This document shows positions 1 through 8,141 of a DNA stretch of 64,000 nucleotides, one piece after another (within the stretch, counting starts at the first letter, position 1; each line of letters opens with the position of its first letter). Position numbers and translations under genes: made by a program. The notes below the pieces were generated by a model. The model was given only the letters and a program-made list of their open reading frames with translations. It was not told the DNA's origin and searched no databases. Source of the stretch: Paraglaciecola mesophila (GTDB lineage Bacteria; Pseudomonadota; Gammaproteobacteria; Enterobacterales; Alteromonadaceae); the NCBI RefSeq assembly GCF_009906955.1, contig NZ_CP047656.1, positions 4,277,001 to 4,341,000 of the forward strand, read 5' to 3'.

Positions 1-2406
1 AGCTAGCTGCGCGACCTGTAAGCCATAGCTTTTATTGGCCGCCCCATCTTGTACGGCATGCATAAAGCGAATGGTATCACCATGCTCGACTGCATCTAAA
101 TGCACATTGGCTAGCTCTGGAAGTGCCTCAGCTAAGCCGGTTAATTCAAAATAGTGTGTGGCGAAAAGGGTAAACGACTGTAATTTAGTGGCTAAGTATT
201 CAGCACAAGCCCAAGCCAGTGACAGGCCGTCATAGGTACTGGTACCTCTGCCAATTTCATCCATCAACACCAAACTGTTGGCGGTTGCGTTATTCAGGAT
301 GTTTGCGGTTTCTGTCATTTCGACCATAAACGTTGAGCGGCCTGAGGCGAGATCATCCGATGCGCCGATGCGGGTGAATATGCGATCGATAGGGCCTATT
401 TTTGCGTCTTGTGCAGGGATATAGCTGCCGATGTAAGCCATTAAAACAATGAGTGCTGTTTGGCGCATATAGGTTGATTTACCGCCCATGTTGGGACCGG
501 TTATGACTAACATTCTGCGGCTCGGGTTAACCTCAATGGGGTTGGCAATAAAGGGGGCGTCTGAAACTTGTTCTACCACAGGATGACGGCCCTGACTAAA
601 GTGAATACCAGTTTGAGGGCATAAATCAGGGCAGTGGTAATCTAAGCTTTCGGCACGTTCAGCTAAATTTGCTAGCACATCCAATTCTGCCAAGGCATCA
701 GCACTTTGCATGAGCTCAGTTAATTGGGGTAAGAGTAAATCGAAAAGCTCATCGTATAGTTTTTTCTCAAGTGCCAATGAGCGGCTTTGGCTACTGAGCA
801 CATTGTCTTCGTGCTCTTTAAGCTCAGGAATAATATAGCGTTCATTATTTTTCAGCGTTTGGCGGCGAACATATTCCACCGGTACTAAATCCGATTGGCT
901 GCGACTAACTTCAATAAAGTAGCCATGCACACGGTTGTAACCCACTTTGAGACTGGCGATGCCGGTGCGCTCTTTTTCCCTCTGCTCTAGTTCTTCTAAA
1001 TAATCGGTGGCCCCTTTCGACAGGGCACGCAGATGATCTAGCTCTTCGTTATAGCCTTCTTTAATCACGCCGCCGTCACGGATCAACACGGGAGGAGTAT
1101 CAATAATGGCTCGCTCTAACAGATCGGCAAAGTCTGGGTATTGGCTAATTTGTTGTGCTAACTGAAATAAGCCATTCTGCTGTGAGTTATCGCTAAGACC
1201 ACTAACTTCATGTTCTAGATAGTGTTGAATATCAGGCAATAGTGCGAATGCTTGGCGCAAACGTGCAAAATCTCGGGGGCGCGCGCTACGCAGGGCTAAG
1301 CGCGCCAGTACACGCTGCATGTCACCGATTTTTTTCAGGGCGTCTTGTAATTGAGGATAGGGAGAGTCCATCAAGCCTTGAATATTACGCTGGCGTTTTT
1401 TAAGCACAGTCACGTCAGTTAGTGGCCTGTGGATCCAGCGCTGCAATAAACGACTGCCCATAGATGTCGAGGTTTTATCCAGTATACTTGCTAGGGTGTT
1501 TTCTGTGCCGCCAGATAGGTTCAGTGTAAGTTCGAGGTTTCGTCTGGTGGCCGCATCCATCACAACTGTGTCGTTATGAGCTTCGAGCACAATTCGGTCA
1601 ATGTGGGGCAGGGCAGAGCGTTGAGTATCTTTAATATACTGCATCACGCAGCCTGCAGCGCATATACCTATTTGATGGTTCTGTACGCCGAAACCCGATA
1701 ATTCATTGGTACCGAATTGGCTGGTAAGCTGGCTGGTGGCAGTTTGCAAATCGAATTCCCACTGAGGTCGGCGACGTAGCCCTTTGCGTTGTTCAATCAA
1801 GTGACCGTAAGCAAAGTCATCTGGGTATAAAAGCTCTACAGGATTCGTACGTTGAAGCTCAGCCGCTAGGGCTTCTTCACCGTTAAGTTCACATAAAGTG
1901 AAGCGTCCGCTGGTTACATCTAAAGTGGCAAAACCAAATACCAATGTTTGGTTGCTTTTTTGTACAGGGCAAAAGACAGCGGCTAAGATGTTGTCTTGTT
2001 TGTCATTAAGCAATGCTTCGTCTGATACCGTGCCGGGTGTAACAATACGTTGCACCTTGCGTTCTACAGGGCCTTTGCTGGTAGCAGGATCGCCAACTTG
2101 TTCAACAATGGCCACTGATTGGCCCATTTTAACCAAGCGGGCCAGATAGTTTTCAACCGCATGATAAGGTACGCCCGCCATGGGAATGGCGTTACCGCCG
2201 GATTTCCCTCTGGCGGTAAGAGAGATATCCAGTAATTCTGAGGCCTTTTTAGCATCGTCAAAAAAGAGTTCGTAAAAATCACCCATACGATAAAATAACA
2301 GGATATCAGGATGCTCAGCTTTAATTTTCAAATATTGCTGCATCATAGGAGTATGCTGCTGCAAAGATGAAGAGGTTGTCGATGCTGATGTGTTCGTTTT
2401 TGGCAT
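1..2406 (-). CDS. mutS: DNA mismatch repair ATPase MutS (3' end cut by window edge)
   Basis: MutS recognises mismatched bases and recruits MutL for methyl-directed repair. The minus-strand frame is open from the ATG at 2404-2406 to the window edge, giving 802 residues of a protein usually about 850-860 long, so only the C-terminal end is missing. The N-terminal mismatch-binding domain begins near residue 20 (TPMMQQYLKIKAEHPD). The ATPase Walker A motif GPNMGGKST lies near residues 638-646 and the Walker B/signature region DEIGRGTST follows. An alternative start at the internal MM pair would remove about 20 residues. It is divergent from pncC, as in relatives. Family call is certain; only the exact start is open. 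Confidence 0.97.
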   Translation of the reverse strand, partial: MPKTNTSASTTSSSLQQHTPMMQQYLKIKAEHPDILLFYRMGDFYELFFDDAKKASELLDISLTARGKSGGNAIPMAGVPYHAVENYLARLVKMGQSVAIVEQVGDPATSKGPVERKVQRIVTPGTVSDEALLNDKQDNILAAVFCPVQKSNQTLVFGFATLDVTSGRFTLCELNGEEALAAELQRTNPVELLYPDDFAYGHLIEQRKGLRRRPQWEFDLQTATSQLTSQFGTNELSGFGVQNHQIGICAAGCVMQYIKDTQRSALPHIDRIVLEAHNDTVVMDAATRRNLELTLNLSGGTENTLASILDKTSTSMGSRLLQRWIHRPLTDVTVLKKRQRNIQGLMDSPYPQLQDALKKIGDMQRVLARLALRSARPRDFARLRQAFALLPDIQHYLEHEVSGLSDNSQQNGLFQLAQQISQYPDFADLLERAIIDTPPVLIRDGGVIKEGYNEELDHLRALSKGATDYLEELEQREKERTGIASLKVGYNRVHGYFIEVSRSQSDLVPVEYVRRQTLKNNERYIIPELKEHEDNVLSSQSRSLALEKKLYDELFDLLLPQLTELMQSADALAELDVLANLAERAESLDYHCPDLCPQTGIHFSQGRHPVVEQVSDAPFIANPIEVNPSRRMLVITGPNMGGKSTYMRQTALIVLMAYIGSYIPAQDAKIGPIDRIFTRIGASDDLASGRSTFMVEMTETANILNNATANSLVLMDEIGRGTSTYDGLSLAWACAEYLATKLQSFTLFATHYFELTGLAEALPELANVHLDAVEHGDTIRFMHAVQDGAANKSYGLQVAQLA

Positions 2407-2558
2407 GGAATACGGCACTCTTGTTTATCTGGTGGTTACTCAGGTGGTGTATCGAGAAGTAACGTTAACGCTTTGTTTAGCTTTTAATGTTTGGCATGCT
2501 TACGGGACTCGCTATGTCTTTGTTAGCGTGTCAGACAACCCGGTAATGGATGTAAAAT

Positions 2559-3044
2559 ATGACAAACAATTCAATTTTTTTAGCACAACAACTCGGTGAA
2601 CAACTGCAGCAATTAGGCTGGAGTGTTACCTGTGCTGAGTCATGTACTGGAGGGGGCATAGGATACGCCATCACAAGTACATCTGGAAGCTCAAGCTGGT
2701 TCAAAAGTGGTTATATTACCTACTCGAATGAAGCAAAGCAGAGCATGCTAGGTGTGAGCGAGCAAACCTTAGCCAAATTTGGTGCGGTATCCCAAGCTGT
2801 GGTGGAGCAAATGGCATTGGGTGCGACTAATGCTGCAAAGGCTAATGTTGCTGTTTCCGTTAGCGGAATAGCGGGCCCTGACGGTGGAAGCGCCGAAAAA
2901 CCTGTGGGGACGGTTTGGTTCGGGTTTGCAATAAATGGCGATGTATCTGCGGTTTGTCAGTGCTTTTCTGGCGACCGGCATGAGGTACGCTCAAAAGCGA
3001 TTGAATATGCATTAAACCAGCTTAGCAGCCTATTGAAATCTTGA
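2559..3044 (+). CDS. pncC: Nicotinamide-nucleotide amidohydrolase PncC (CinA C-terminal domain family)
   Basis: PncC deamidates nicotinamide mononucleotide to nicotinic acid mononucleotide in NAD recycling. The 161-residue protein is a stand-alone CinA C-terminal domain of normal length, with the family motifs CAESCTGGGIGYAIT near residue 24, SGYITYSNEAK near 50 and SGIAGPDGGS near 107. It is divergent from mutS. In many gammaproteobacteria this gene directly precedes recA; here three other genes lie between the two. Only a weak GGA lies upstream of the ATG. Confidence 0.94.
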   Translation: MTNNSIFLAQQLGEQLQQLGWSVTCAESCTGGGIGYAITSTSGSSSWFKSGYITYSNEAKQSMLGVSEQTLAKFGAVSQAVVEQMALGATNAAKANVAVSVSGIAGPDGGSAEKPVGTVWFGFAINGDVSAVCQCFSGDRHEVRSKAIEYALNQLSSLLKS

Positions 3045-3060
3045 TCGCAAGTACGCGGAT

Positions 3061-3828
3061 ATGACACTTGATCAAGATTATTTAGAAAGTGGCTACTGCC
3101 TTGTGAAACACTTTATACATGGGGCTGAATTGAGTGCGCTGCGAGAAATTGCATTGCGGTTTAAAGCTAGCTGGATAGATACCAATCGAGAGTTTTACTC
3201 AACGAGGGCGGTTAATGCCGCCTATTTAACCAATGGCGAGCATATTAATGAAGCGGATAGACTAAGCCTGTTTCAGTTAATTGCTTCTAAGAAGTTGCGG
3301 CTTCAACTTAAAAAGGTATTTCGCCAATCACCTGCTTTTATGAATACTCAGTTATTTTTTAACCCATATAACAAGAAACAGAAGAATTACTGGCATAGAG
3401 ATCCTCAATATCATTTAAATATAGAGCAGCAAAAGCGAGCATTGCAGGGAGCTGATGTCGTGCATTTTAGAATTGCGCTTAAGGATGAGCCAGGCATTGA
3501 ACTTGTACCAAAAAGTCATAAAAATTGGGACAGCGAAGAAGAACTCTCAGTACGAATGCAAACAAACGGAAGGGTGAACAGTGATGATCTTAGCTCTGGA
3601 AAGCTTATCCCGTTGCAGGCAGGGGACTTGCTGATCTTTTCAGCTAATATGATCCATCGAGGCGTATACGGCTTGAACAGATTGTCTTTAGATATTTTAC
3701 TCTGCGACGCGGTCCCTAAGTTGTTAGAATTCGCTCAAGAGGACTGTTTACCTCAGCTACAGGTGTTGAAGTATCTAACTCACCCTGAGGTGTTTGAATT
3801 GACAAGAAAAATAAAGAGTAATCATTAA
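3061..3828 (+). CDS. Phytanoyl-CoA dioxygenase (PhyH)-family non-haem iron oxygenase
   Basis: This 255-residue protein fits the PhyH-like Fe(II)/2-oxoglutarate dioxygenases. The iron-binding facial triad is visible as HRD (in NYWHRDPQYH, near residue 117) and a distal His (MIHRG, near residue 199). A downstream Arg (GLNRLS) is the expected 2-oxoglutarate contact. PhyH-family enzymes hydroxylate small molecules, lipids or sugars; nothing here fixes the substrate. It starts 16 bases after pncC, so the two may be co-transcribed. The ribosome binding site is weak. Confidence 0.8.
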   Translation: MTLDQDYLESGYCLVKHFIHGAELSALREIALRFKASWIDTNREFYSTRAVNAAYLTNGEHINEADRLSLFQLIASKKLRLQLKKVFRQSPAFMNTQLFFNPYNKKQKNYWHRDPQYHLNIEQQKRALQGADVVHFRIALKDEPGIELVPKSHKNWDSEEELSVRMQTNGRVNSDDLSSGKLIPLQAGDLLIFSANMIHRGVYGLNRLSLDILLCDAVPKLLEFAQEDCLPQLQVLKYLTHPEVFELTRKIKSNH

Positions 3829-3899
3829 ATTCATTGAATAACATGTGCGTCGTAATATACCGGACACATGAAGCGACTCACTTTTATTGAGGAATTAGT

Positions 3900-4271
3900 A
3901 TGTTAGCAACAGGTACGTTTGAAGTGGATTTATCACCACAGGATGACAAAACTGCGCCAGCAGGGCGTATGTTGATAGATAAAGCCTATGTTGGAGATTT
4001 GGTTGGCACAGGGGCTGGGCAAATGATCAGCAAGCGTACTGAAAATGGTGTCGCTATTTACTTTGCCATAGAAGAAGTCACAGCAACCCTCGACGGAAAA
4101 GCGGGTCAGTTTACTTTGTTGCACAGAGGGAAAATGTCAGCTCAAGAACAGTCGTTGGACATAAGTATTTTAGAAAGCTCGGGTAGTGGCGAGTTAAGTT
4201 CAATTAGCGGTAGGATGCGTATTATTCAGCTAGACGGCAAGCACAGCTATGAATTGGATTATGCGTTTTAG
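3900..4271 (+). CDS. DUF3224 domain protein
   Basis: The 123-residue protein has the compact beta-rich layout of DUF3224: an opening ATGTFEVDL strand, a central GxxxGQM segment, then a FTLLHRGKMS stretch followed by a Gly/Ser-rich turn (ESSGSGELSSISGRM). The family is a small allene-oxide-cyclase-like barrel without an assigned reaction. A good ribosome binding site (GAGGA) precedes the ATG. No signal peptide is seen, so it is probably cytoplasmic. Function is unknown. Confidence 0.75.
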   Translation: MLATGTFEVDLSPQDDKTAPAGRMLIDKAYVGDLVGTGAGQMISKRTENGVAIYFAIEEVTATLDGKAGQFTLLHRGKMSAQEQSLDISILESSGSGELSSISGRMRIIQLDGKHSYELDYAF

Positions 4272-4334
4272 TTCATTGCTATTTTGTTTATTTATCAGTT
4301 CCCTTGAAATGAAGAAATGTGTAGAGAGAAACTC

Positions 4335-4739
4335 ATGAAAAAGATAACCGGTAGTTGTTTATGTGACACTGTGCGCTTTGAATGTGATGATTCAATCGAA
4401 AGCTTTCATTTGTGTCATTGTACTCAGTGCCAAAAAGTAACGGGGTCTGCTCATGCATCCAATTTATTTACCGCGGCGAGCAATATTCAGTGGTTAAAAG
4501 GCAGTGCCAGCATTAAGCGCTACAATGTGCCGGGCCGAACCATTTCAAACGCCTTTTGTGCTAAATGTGGCAGCGCCTTGCCTTATGTTTCACTGTCGGG
4601 GAAAGCGCTGGTGATTCCGGCTGGTTGTTTAGACGTAGCACCTGATATTCAACCCTCAAGCCACATATTTTACGCCGAACGAGCACCTTGGCTGGAATCC
4701 GCTTCAGATTGTTTGAAGTACGATTCAACCCCTAAGTAA
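4335..4739 (+). CDS. GFA-family (Mss4-fold) zinc-binding protein
   Basis: The 134-residue protein belongs to the glutathione-dependent formaldehyde-activating enzyme (GFA)/CENP-V family. The zinc ligands are visible as GSCLC at residues 6-10, CHCTQC near 32-37 and CAKCG near 80. Members bind zinc and possibly glutathione adducts; most, including this one, lack a proven reaction. The ATG at 4335 is preferred over one six codons earlier because AGAGAG lies just before it and the protein then opens directly with the first beta strand (MKKITGSCLCDTV). Confidence 0.85.
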   Translation: MKKITGSCLCDTVRFECDDSIESFHLCHCTQCQKVTGSAHASNLFTAASNIQWLKGSASIKRYNVPGRTISNAFCAKCGSALPYVSLSGKALVIPAGCLDVAPDIQPSSHIFYAERAPWLESASDCLKYDSTPK

Positions 4740-4829
4740 AGTTGACTAAACGGGAAAACACCGTGGTGAGTCATCTCGGGGGTGAGTATTAAATGAAGTA
4801 AACATGTGATGTCATTCTCTTTTATAATC

Positions 4830-4873
4830 CTGTTATTTCACCAAGTCGCGCCTGTTACTTCACTAAGTCGCGC
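4830..4873 (+). repeat. 22-bp tandem duplication upstream of recA
   Basis: Two adjacent units, 4830-4851 and 4852-4873, each contain TGTTAYTTCACYAAGTCGCGC and match at 19 of 21 compared bases. They end about 60 bp before the LexA box. No role can be assigned. Confidence 0.8.
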
Positions 4874-4934
4874 AACAACTCATTCTTAAAGCCTTTTATT
4901 TATAGAATGCAAAAATTTTCTGAAAGCGACTTGT

Positions 4935-4954
4935 AACTGTATGGTTGTACAGTA
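4935..4954 (+). promoter_or_regulatory. LexA (SOS) box of recA
   Basis: The sequence AACTGTATGGTTGTACAGTA has the gammaproteobacterial SOS-box core CTGT-N8-ACAG and lies 86 bp upstream of the recA start. LexA binding here would repress recA until DNA damage, the standard arrangement. Confidence 0.93.
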
Positions 4955-5040
4955 TACTACGCCCATATAACTTCAATTATCTGTGTCGATTTAGACTTGA
5001 ACCAAGTGTAAGTACACGGGCTGAACCATAGGACATACTG

Positions 5041-6072
5041 ATGGACGATAACAAAAATCGCGCGCTTACTGCAGCGCTTGGTCAAATCGAAAAACAATTC
5101 GGTAAAGGCGCAATCATGCGCTTGGGGGATAACCAGGCGATGGATATTGAGGCTGTATCTACAGGTTCACTGACCATCGATATCGCATTAGGCATAGGTG
5201 GATTACCTTGTGGGCGTGTTGTTGAGATATACGGCCCTGAGTCATCGGGTAAAACCACCTTGACTCTACAAGCCATTGCTGAAGCGCAAAAAATGGGTAA
5301 AACCTGTGCATTCGTTGATGCTGAGCACGCACTTGACCCGGTTTATGCGGGTAAACTGGGGGTGAATATTGATGACTTACTTGTGTCACAGCCTGACACC
5401 GGTGAGCAAGCGCTAGAAATTTGCGATATGTTAGTTCGCTCTGGTGCGGTAGATGTGGTTGTCGTTGACTCTGTTGCAGCTCTAACACCTAAAGCAGAAA
5501 TTGAAGGTGACATGGGGGATTCTCATGTTGGCTTGCAAGCTCGTTTGATGTCACAGGCTTTGCGTAAACTCACTGGTAATATCAAACGCTCGAATACCTT
5601 GGTTATTTTCATCAACCAAATTCGCATGAAAATCGGTGTTATGTTTGGCTCACCAGAAACCACTACGGGTGGCAACGCGCTTAAGTTCTACGCATCCGTT
5701 CGTTTAGATATCCGTCGTATCGGTGCGATTAAAGACGGTGACGAAGTGGTCGGTAATGAAACCAGAGTTAAAGTGGTTAAGAACAAGGTGGCTCCTCCTT
5801 TCAAGCAAGCTGAATTCCAGATAATGTATGGTCAAGGTATCTGTAAAGAAGCTGAGTTGATTGATTTGGGTGTTAAGCAAAAGCTGGTAGAAAAAGCCGG
5901 CGCTTGGTACAGCTATAATGGTGAGCGTATCGGTCAAGGTAAAGCTAATGTAGTGAAATATCTAAAAGAGCATACAGATATGGCTAACGATATTGAACAG
6001 AAACTGCGGGCAGAGCTGTTATTGAAAAAAACAGTTAAAGCTGATGAGCCGGTCAAAGTTGACGAAGAATAA
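5041..6072 (+). CDS. recA: Recombinase RecA
   Basis: RecA forms filaments on single-stranded DNA, drives homologous recombination and triggers LexA self-cleavage. The 343-residue protein is of normal length. It has the N-terminal oligomerisation helix (ALGQIEKQFGKGAIMRLGD), Walker A GPESSGKTT near residues 66-74, Walker B VVVVDSVAAL near 139 and the L2 loop FGSPETTTGGNALKFYAS near 200. The acidic C-terminal tail ends KVDEE. A LexA box precedes it and a hairpin terminator follows. recX, usually the next gene in gammaproteobacteria, is absent here. The last 15 bases belong to a triplicated 16-bp repeat. Confidence 0.99.
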   Translation: MDDNKNRALTAALGQIEKQFGKGAIMRLGDNQAMDIEAVSTGSLTIDIALGIGGLPCGRVVEIYGPESSGKTTLTLQAIAEAQKMGKTCAFVDAEHALDPVYAGKLGVNIDDLLVSQPDTGEQALEICDMLVRSGAVDVVVVDSVAALTPKAEIEGDMGDSHVGLQARLMSQALRKLTGNIKRSNTLVIFINQIRMKIGVMFGSPETTTGGNALKFYASVRLDIRRIGAIKDGDEVVGNETRVKVVKNKVAPPFKQAEFQIMYGQGICKEAELIDLGVKQKLVEKAGAWYSYNGERIGQGKANVVKYLKEHTDMANDIEQKLRAELLLKKTVKADEPVKVDEE

Positions 6073-6105
6073 AGCTGACGAAGAATAAAGTTGAAGAAGA
6101 ATAAA
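6058..6105 (+). repeat. 16-bp direct repeat x3 spanning the recA stop codon
   Basis: Three head-to-tail copies of G(T/C)TGA(C/A)GAAGAATAAA occupy 6058-6073, 6074-6089 and 6090-6105. Each copy carries a GAA-GAA-TAA (Glu-Glu-stop) string; the first holds the real recA stop. It looks like slippage or unequal duplication at the 3' end of the gene. Confidence 0.85.
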
Positions 6106-6149
6106 GCTGCATTCAAATGATTAGCTGACAATTTTTAGCAAATATATAA

Positions 6150-6171
6150 AACCGCCGAATGGCGGTTTTTT
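6150..6171 (+). terminator. Rho-independent terminator after recA
   Basis: ACCGCC-GAAT-GGCGGT forms a 6-bp GC-rich stem with a 4-base loop, followed by a T run. It lies 78 bp after the recA stop and closes the recA transcript. Confidence 0.88.
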
Positions 6172-6200
6172 GTTAGTACTGTGAACGATTAAGGCGCTAA

Positions 6201-6398
6201 TACCATCCACGTTAATAAATGATCACTCAGCGAGCGTTTAAAAGAACTCACACTCGCATGCAAGGAATGCCTCAGCGGCTTTTGCTCTGTGTTCTCACTA
6301 TTTGAAAGGGAACAGCCAGTACTATATAGCTACATAGCGACGCCTTTATAAAAAACGCTGGATGCATTCTGAGGGGCAATTATTAATGGGGATTGGTA
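6201..6398. mobile_element. MITE-like inverted-repeat element, copy 1 (short form)
   Basis: The left end TACCATCCACGTTAATAA and right end TTATTAATGGGGATTGGTA are inverted repeats of each other. The inner part shares long stretches with the copies at 20597-20862 and 41948-42209, including the loop motif TTGAAAGGGAAC and a stem pair around CAGCGGCTTTT / AAAACGCTGG. This copy lacks about 70 bp of the first internal hairpin that the other two have. No transposase frame lies inside, so it is non-autonomous. The name of the family is not known to me. Confidence 0.8.
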
Positions 6399-6856
6399 TA
6401 ACACAAGGCGTGCTATAAGTATGTCCCACATTTATTATTTACAGCGCACTAAAGAGAAAGTCTGAGCCTAACCCTAGAGTTTTGTTGTTCGGCGTTTTAT
6501 CAACTCCAGTGGAGAGCGTTGGTTTTGTGGCATGAGAGGAAGCGTAGTTACATACACAATAACTCTGTGCTGACACTTAGCGCGCTAGAACTGAACAAGT
6601 GAGTTTCGCTACGCACTGTTACTCAAAAGAGGCGGACTATGGTAAGCGCGCAGTGACGGGCTTTAGGGTAGTCGCTAGCAGTATATAAAATGGCCTAATA
6701 TAAAGCGCGTTTAATATGCCCCTTTTATTAACCGGACCGAATGCACCTTTTGAGTGATTAAAAATTGATAAATTTGTTGTCAGCATAATTTACAAGATCA
6801 CTTATTAAGAATAAGCTGAATTTTATTACCCTATGATTTATATGTATTTTTTAATA
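6399..6856. other. Intergenic stretch without a recognisable gene
   Basis: About 460 bases hold no open frame of useful length. The only clear local structure is the perfect odd palindrome CTTATTAAGAATAAG at 6801-6815, about 40 bp upstream of the sigma-54 promoter, which could be an activator site. The rest may be eroded sequence or an unrecognised RNA. Confidence 0.4.
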
Positions 6857-6874
6857 TTGGCACGCTAAGTGCTT
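6857..6874 (+). promoter_or_regulatory. Sigma-54 (RpoN) -24/-12 promoter
   Basis: TTGGCACGCTAAGTGCTT matches the RpoN consensus TTGGCACG-N4-TTGC at all but one position (G for T at the third base before the -12 C). The invariant GG and GC dinucleotides are exactly 12 bp apart. The predicted transcript would start near 6885, leaving a leader of about 85 bases before the PEP-CTERM gene at 6971. Confidence 0.7.
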
Positions 6875-6970
6875 TTATCTAGCCAAGCAGGTAGTGTGAT
6901 AAGTCGCGAGCAGTATTATTTGCAATATCAATTTCGCTGGTACATTAATTCGTTTAGAGGGATATACATT

Positions 6971-7792
6971 ATGAAAAACTTTTTTAGTTCAAAAAAATTC
7001 GTTTCTACAGCTGCGCTACTTGCAATCGTAGCAAGCTCACAAGTAAGCGCTGCATCTATTAGTTTTGGTGGCGTAGCTGCAGGCGATGACTCAGGTCTTA
7101 CAAGTGAGTTCTTGGCAGACCCATCACATGCAATGAACGATGGGGCAAATGGCTTCTTCGTTGAAACGTTCGACGTAGCCACAGCCGTTGACGGTGCAGG
7201 CCCTGGTGATACACAATATAACGCTGCAGGCGCAGCGGGCGCTGGTTGTGCAGTTAATGGTACAGGTAGTGGCATTGTTATTACCTCAAGCACAAACGGT
7301 TTTGGTGTACGTAACGATGACGTAAACAATGGCGCTGCGGCACCTGCGAACGACAACACATGTTACGGTCATACTCCTGCTATCGGTGGTGATCTTCCAG
7401 CTTGGGTTGAAATTGATTACTCTGCATTCTTAGCATCTCAAGGCGACTTCGGTATTACTTACCTTGGTTTCTACTGGGGTTCTATTGATGAATACAACAC
7501 ATTTAGTTTCTTCTCTGGTGATGATTTAGTTACTGAGATTGATGGTGAAACATTAACAAATGCTGCTAACGCGGGTAACCAAACAGACCCTGCTACTAAC
7601 CGTTATGTAAACATTGATTTCTCATTCGCTGACGCGTTCGATAGAGTACGTATCTCTACAACTGGTATCGCCGGTGAATTCGATAACATCGTTATCGGTT
7701 TAGCTAGTCGTCCGGTTCCAGCTCCAGCTGGTTTAGCTTTCCTAGGTTTAGGTTTGCTAGGTCTTAGCTTCAGCAGAAAATTCAAAAAATAA
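6971..7792 (+). CDS. PEP-CTERM-like exported surface protein
   Basis: The 273-residue protein has a Sec signal peptide (residues 1-28, core STAALLAIVASSQVSAA), a secreted beta-rich middle and a C-terminal sorting tail: VPAPAGLA, a hydrophobic stretch FLGLGLLGLSFS and a basic end RKFKK. That tripartite tail is the PEP-CTERM design recognised by exosortase; here the motif reads P-A-P rather than P-E-P, a variant common in this order. Such proteins are usually linked to extracellular polysaccharide. The ATG at 6971 is chosen because AGAGGG precedes it and the signal peptide starts there; an upstream in-frame start would add a non-signal extension. No exosortase gene lies in this window. Confidence 0.82.
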   Translation: MKNFFSSKKFVSTAALLAIVASSQVSAASISFGGVAAGDDSGLTSEFLADPSHAMNDGANGFFVETFDVATAVDGAGPGDTQYNAAGAAGAGCAVNGTGSGIVITSSTNGFGVRNDDVNNGAAAPANDNTCYGHTPAIGGDLPAWVEIDYSAFLASQGDFGITYLGFYWGSIDEYNTFSFFSGDDLVTEIDGETLTNAANAGNQTDPATNRYVNIDFSFADAFDRVRISTTGIAGEFDNIVIGLASRPVPAPAGLAFLGLGLLGLSFSRKFKK

Positions 7793-7811
7793 GTTAGTCT
7801 TAACTTAATGT

Positions 7812-7840
7812 AAAAAAAGCCGACATGTTCGGCTTTTTTT
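7812..7840 (+). terminator. Rho-independent terminator after the PEP-CTERM gene
   Basis: AGCCGA-CATGT-TCGGCT forms a stem-loop flanked by A and T runs, about 20 bp after the stop codon. The A/T flanks would allow it to work in both directions. Confidence 0.88.
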
Positions 7841-7902
7841 GTGTTCAAAGGAAAATAAATAAATATTTTATAATGCCTTCAGCTTTGCTCAGTAATGATT
7901 GT

Positions 7903-8004
7903 TAAGCCCATAAGCCCATAAGCCCATAAGCCCATAAGCCCATAAGCCCATAAGCCCAGAAGCCCATAAGCCCATAAGCCCATAAGCCCATAAGCCCATA
8001 AGCC
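7903..8004 (+). repeat. 8-bp tandem repeat tract (TAAGCCCA), about 12.75 copies
   Basis: Twelve full units run from 7903 to 7998 and a six-base partial unit follows to 8004. The eighth unit (7959-7966) reads GAAGCCCA; all others are perfect. The tract ends 137 bp upstream of the JmjC/cupin gene. Such pure short-unit tracts expand and contract by slippage. Confidence 0.97.
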
Positions 8005-8141
8005 AAATCAGTTTCTTATCCGTTAGCTTGTAATAAGCCGCATATTATCTACGACCTAATGTGAATAGACTTTGATCAGGAAGGTGTTAAAGTTATCAAT
8101 AAGATAATTGCTCACGACTTTCCTGTCGAAGGTGCTAGGTA

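Noticed and set aside
7903..8004. CRISPR-like array
   Set aside because: Units are 8 bp and directly adjacent with no spacers; it is a microsatellite.
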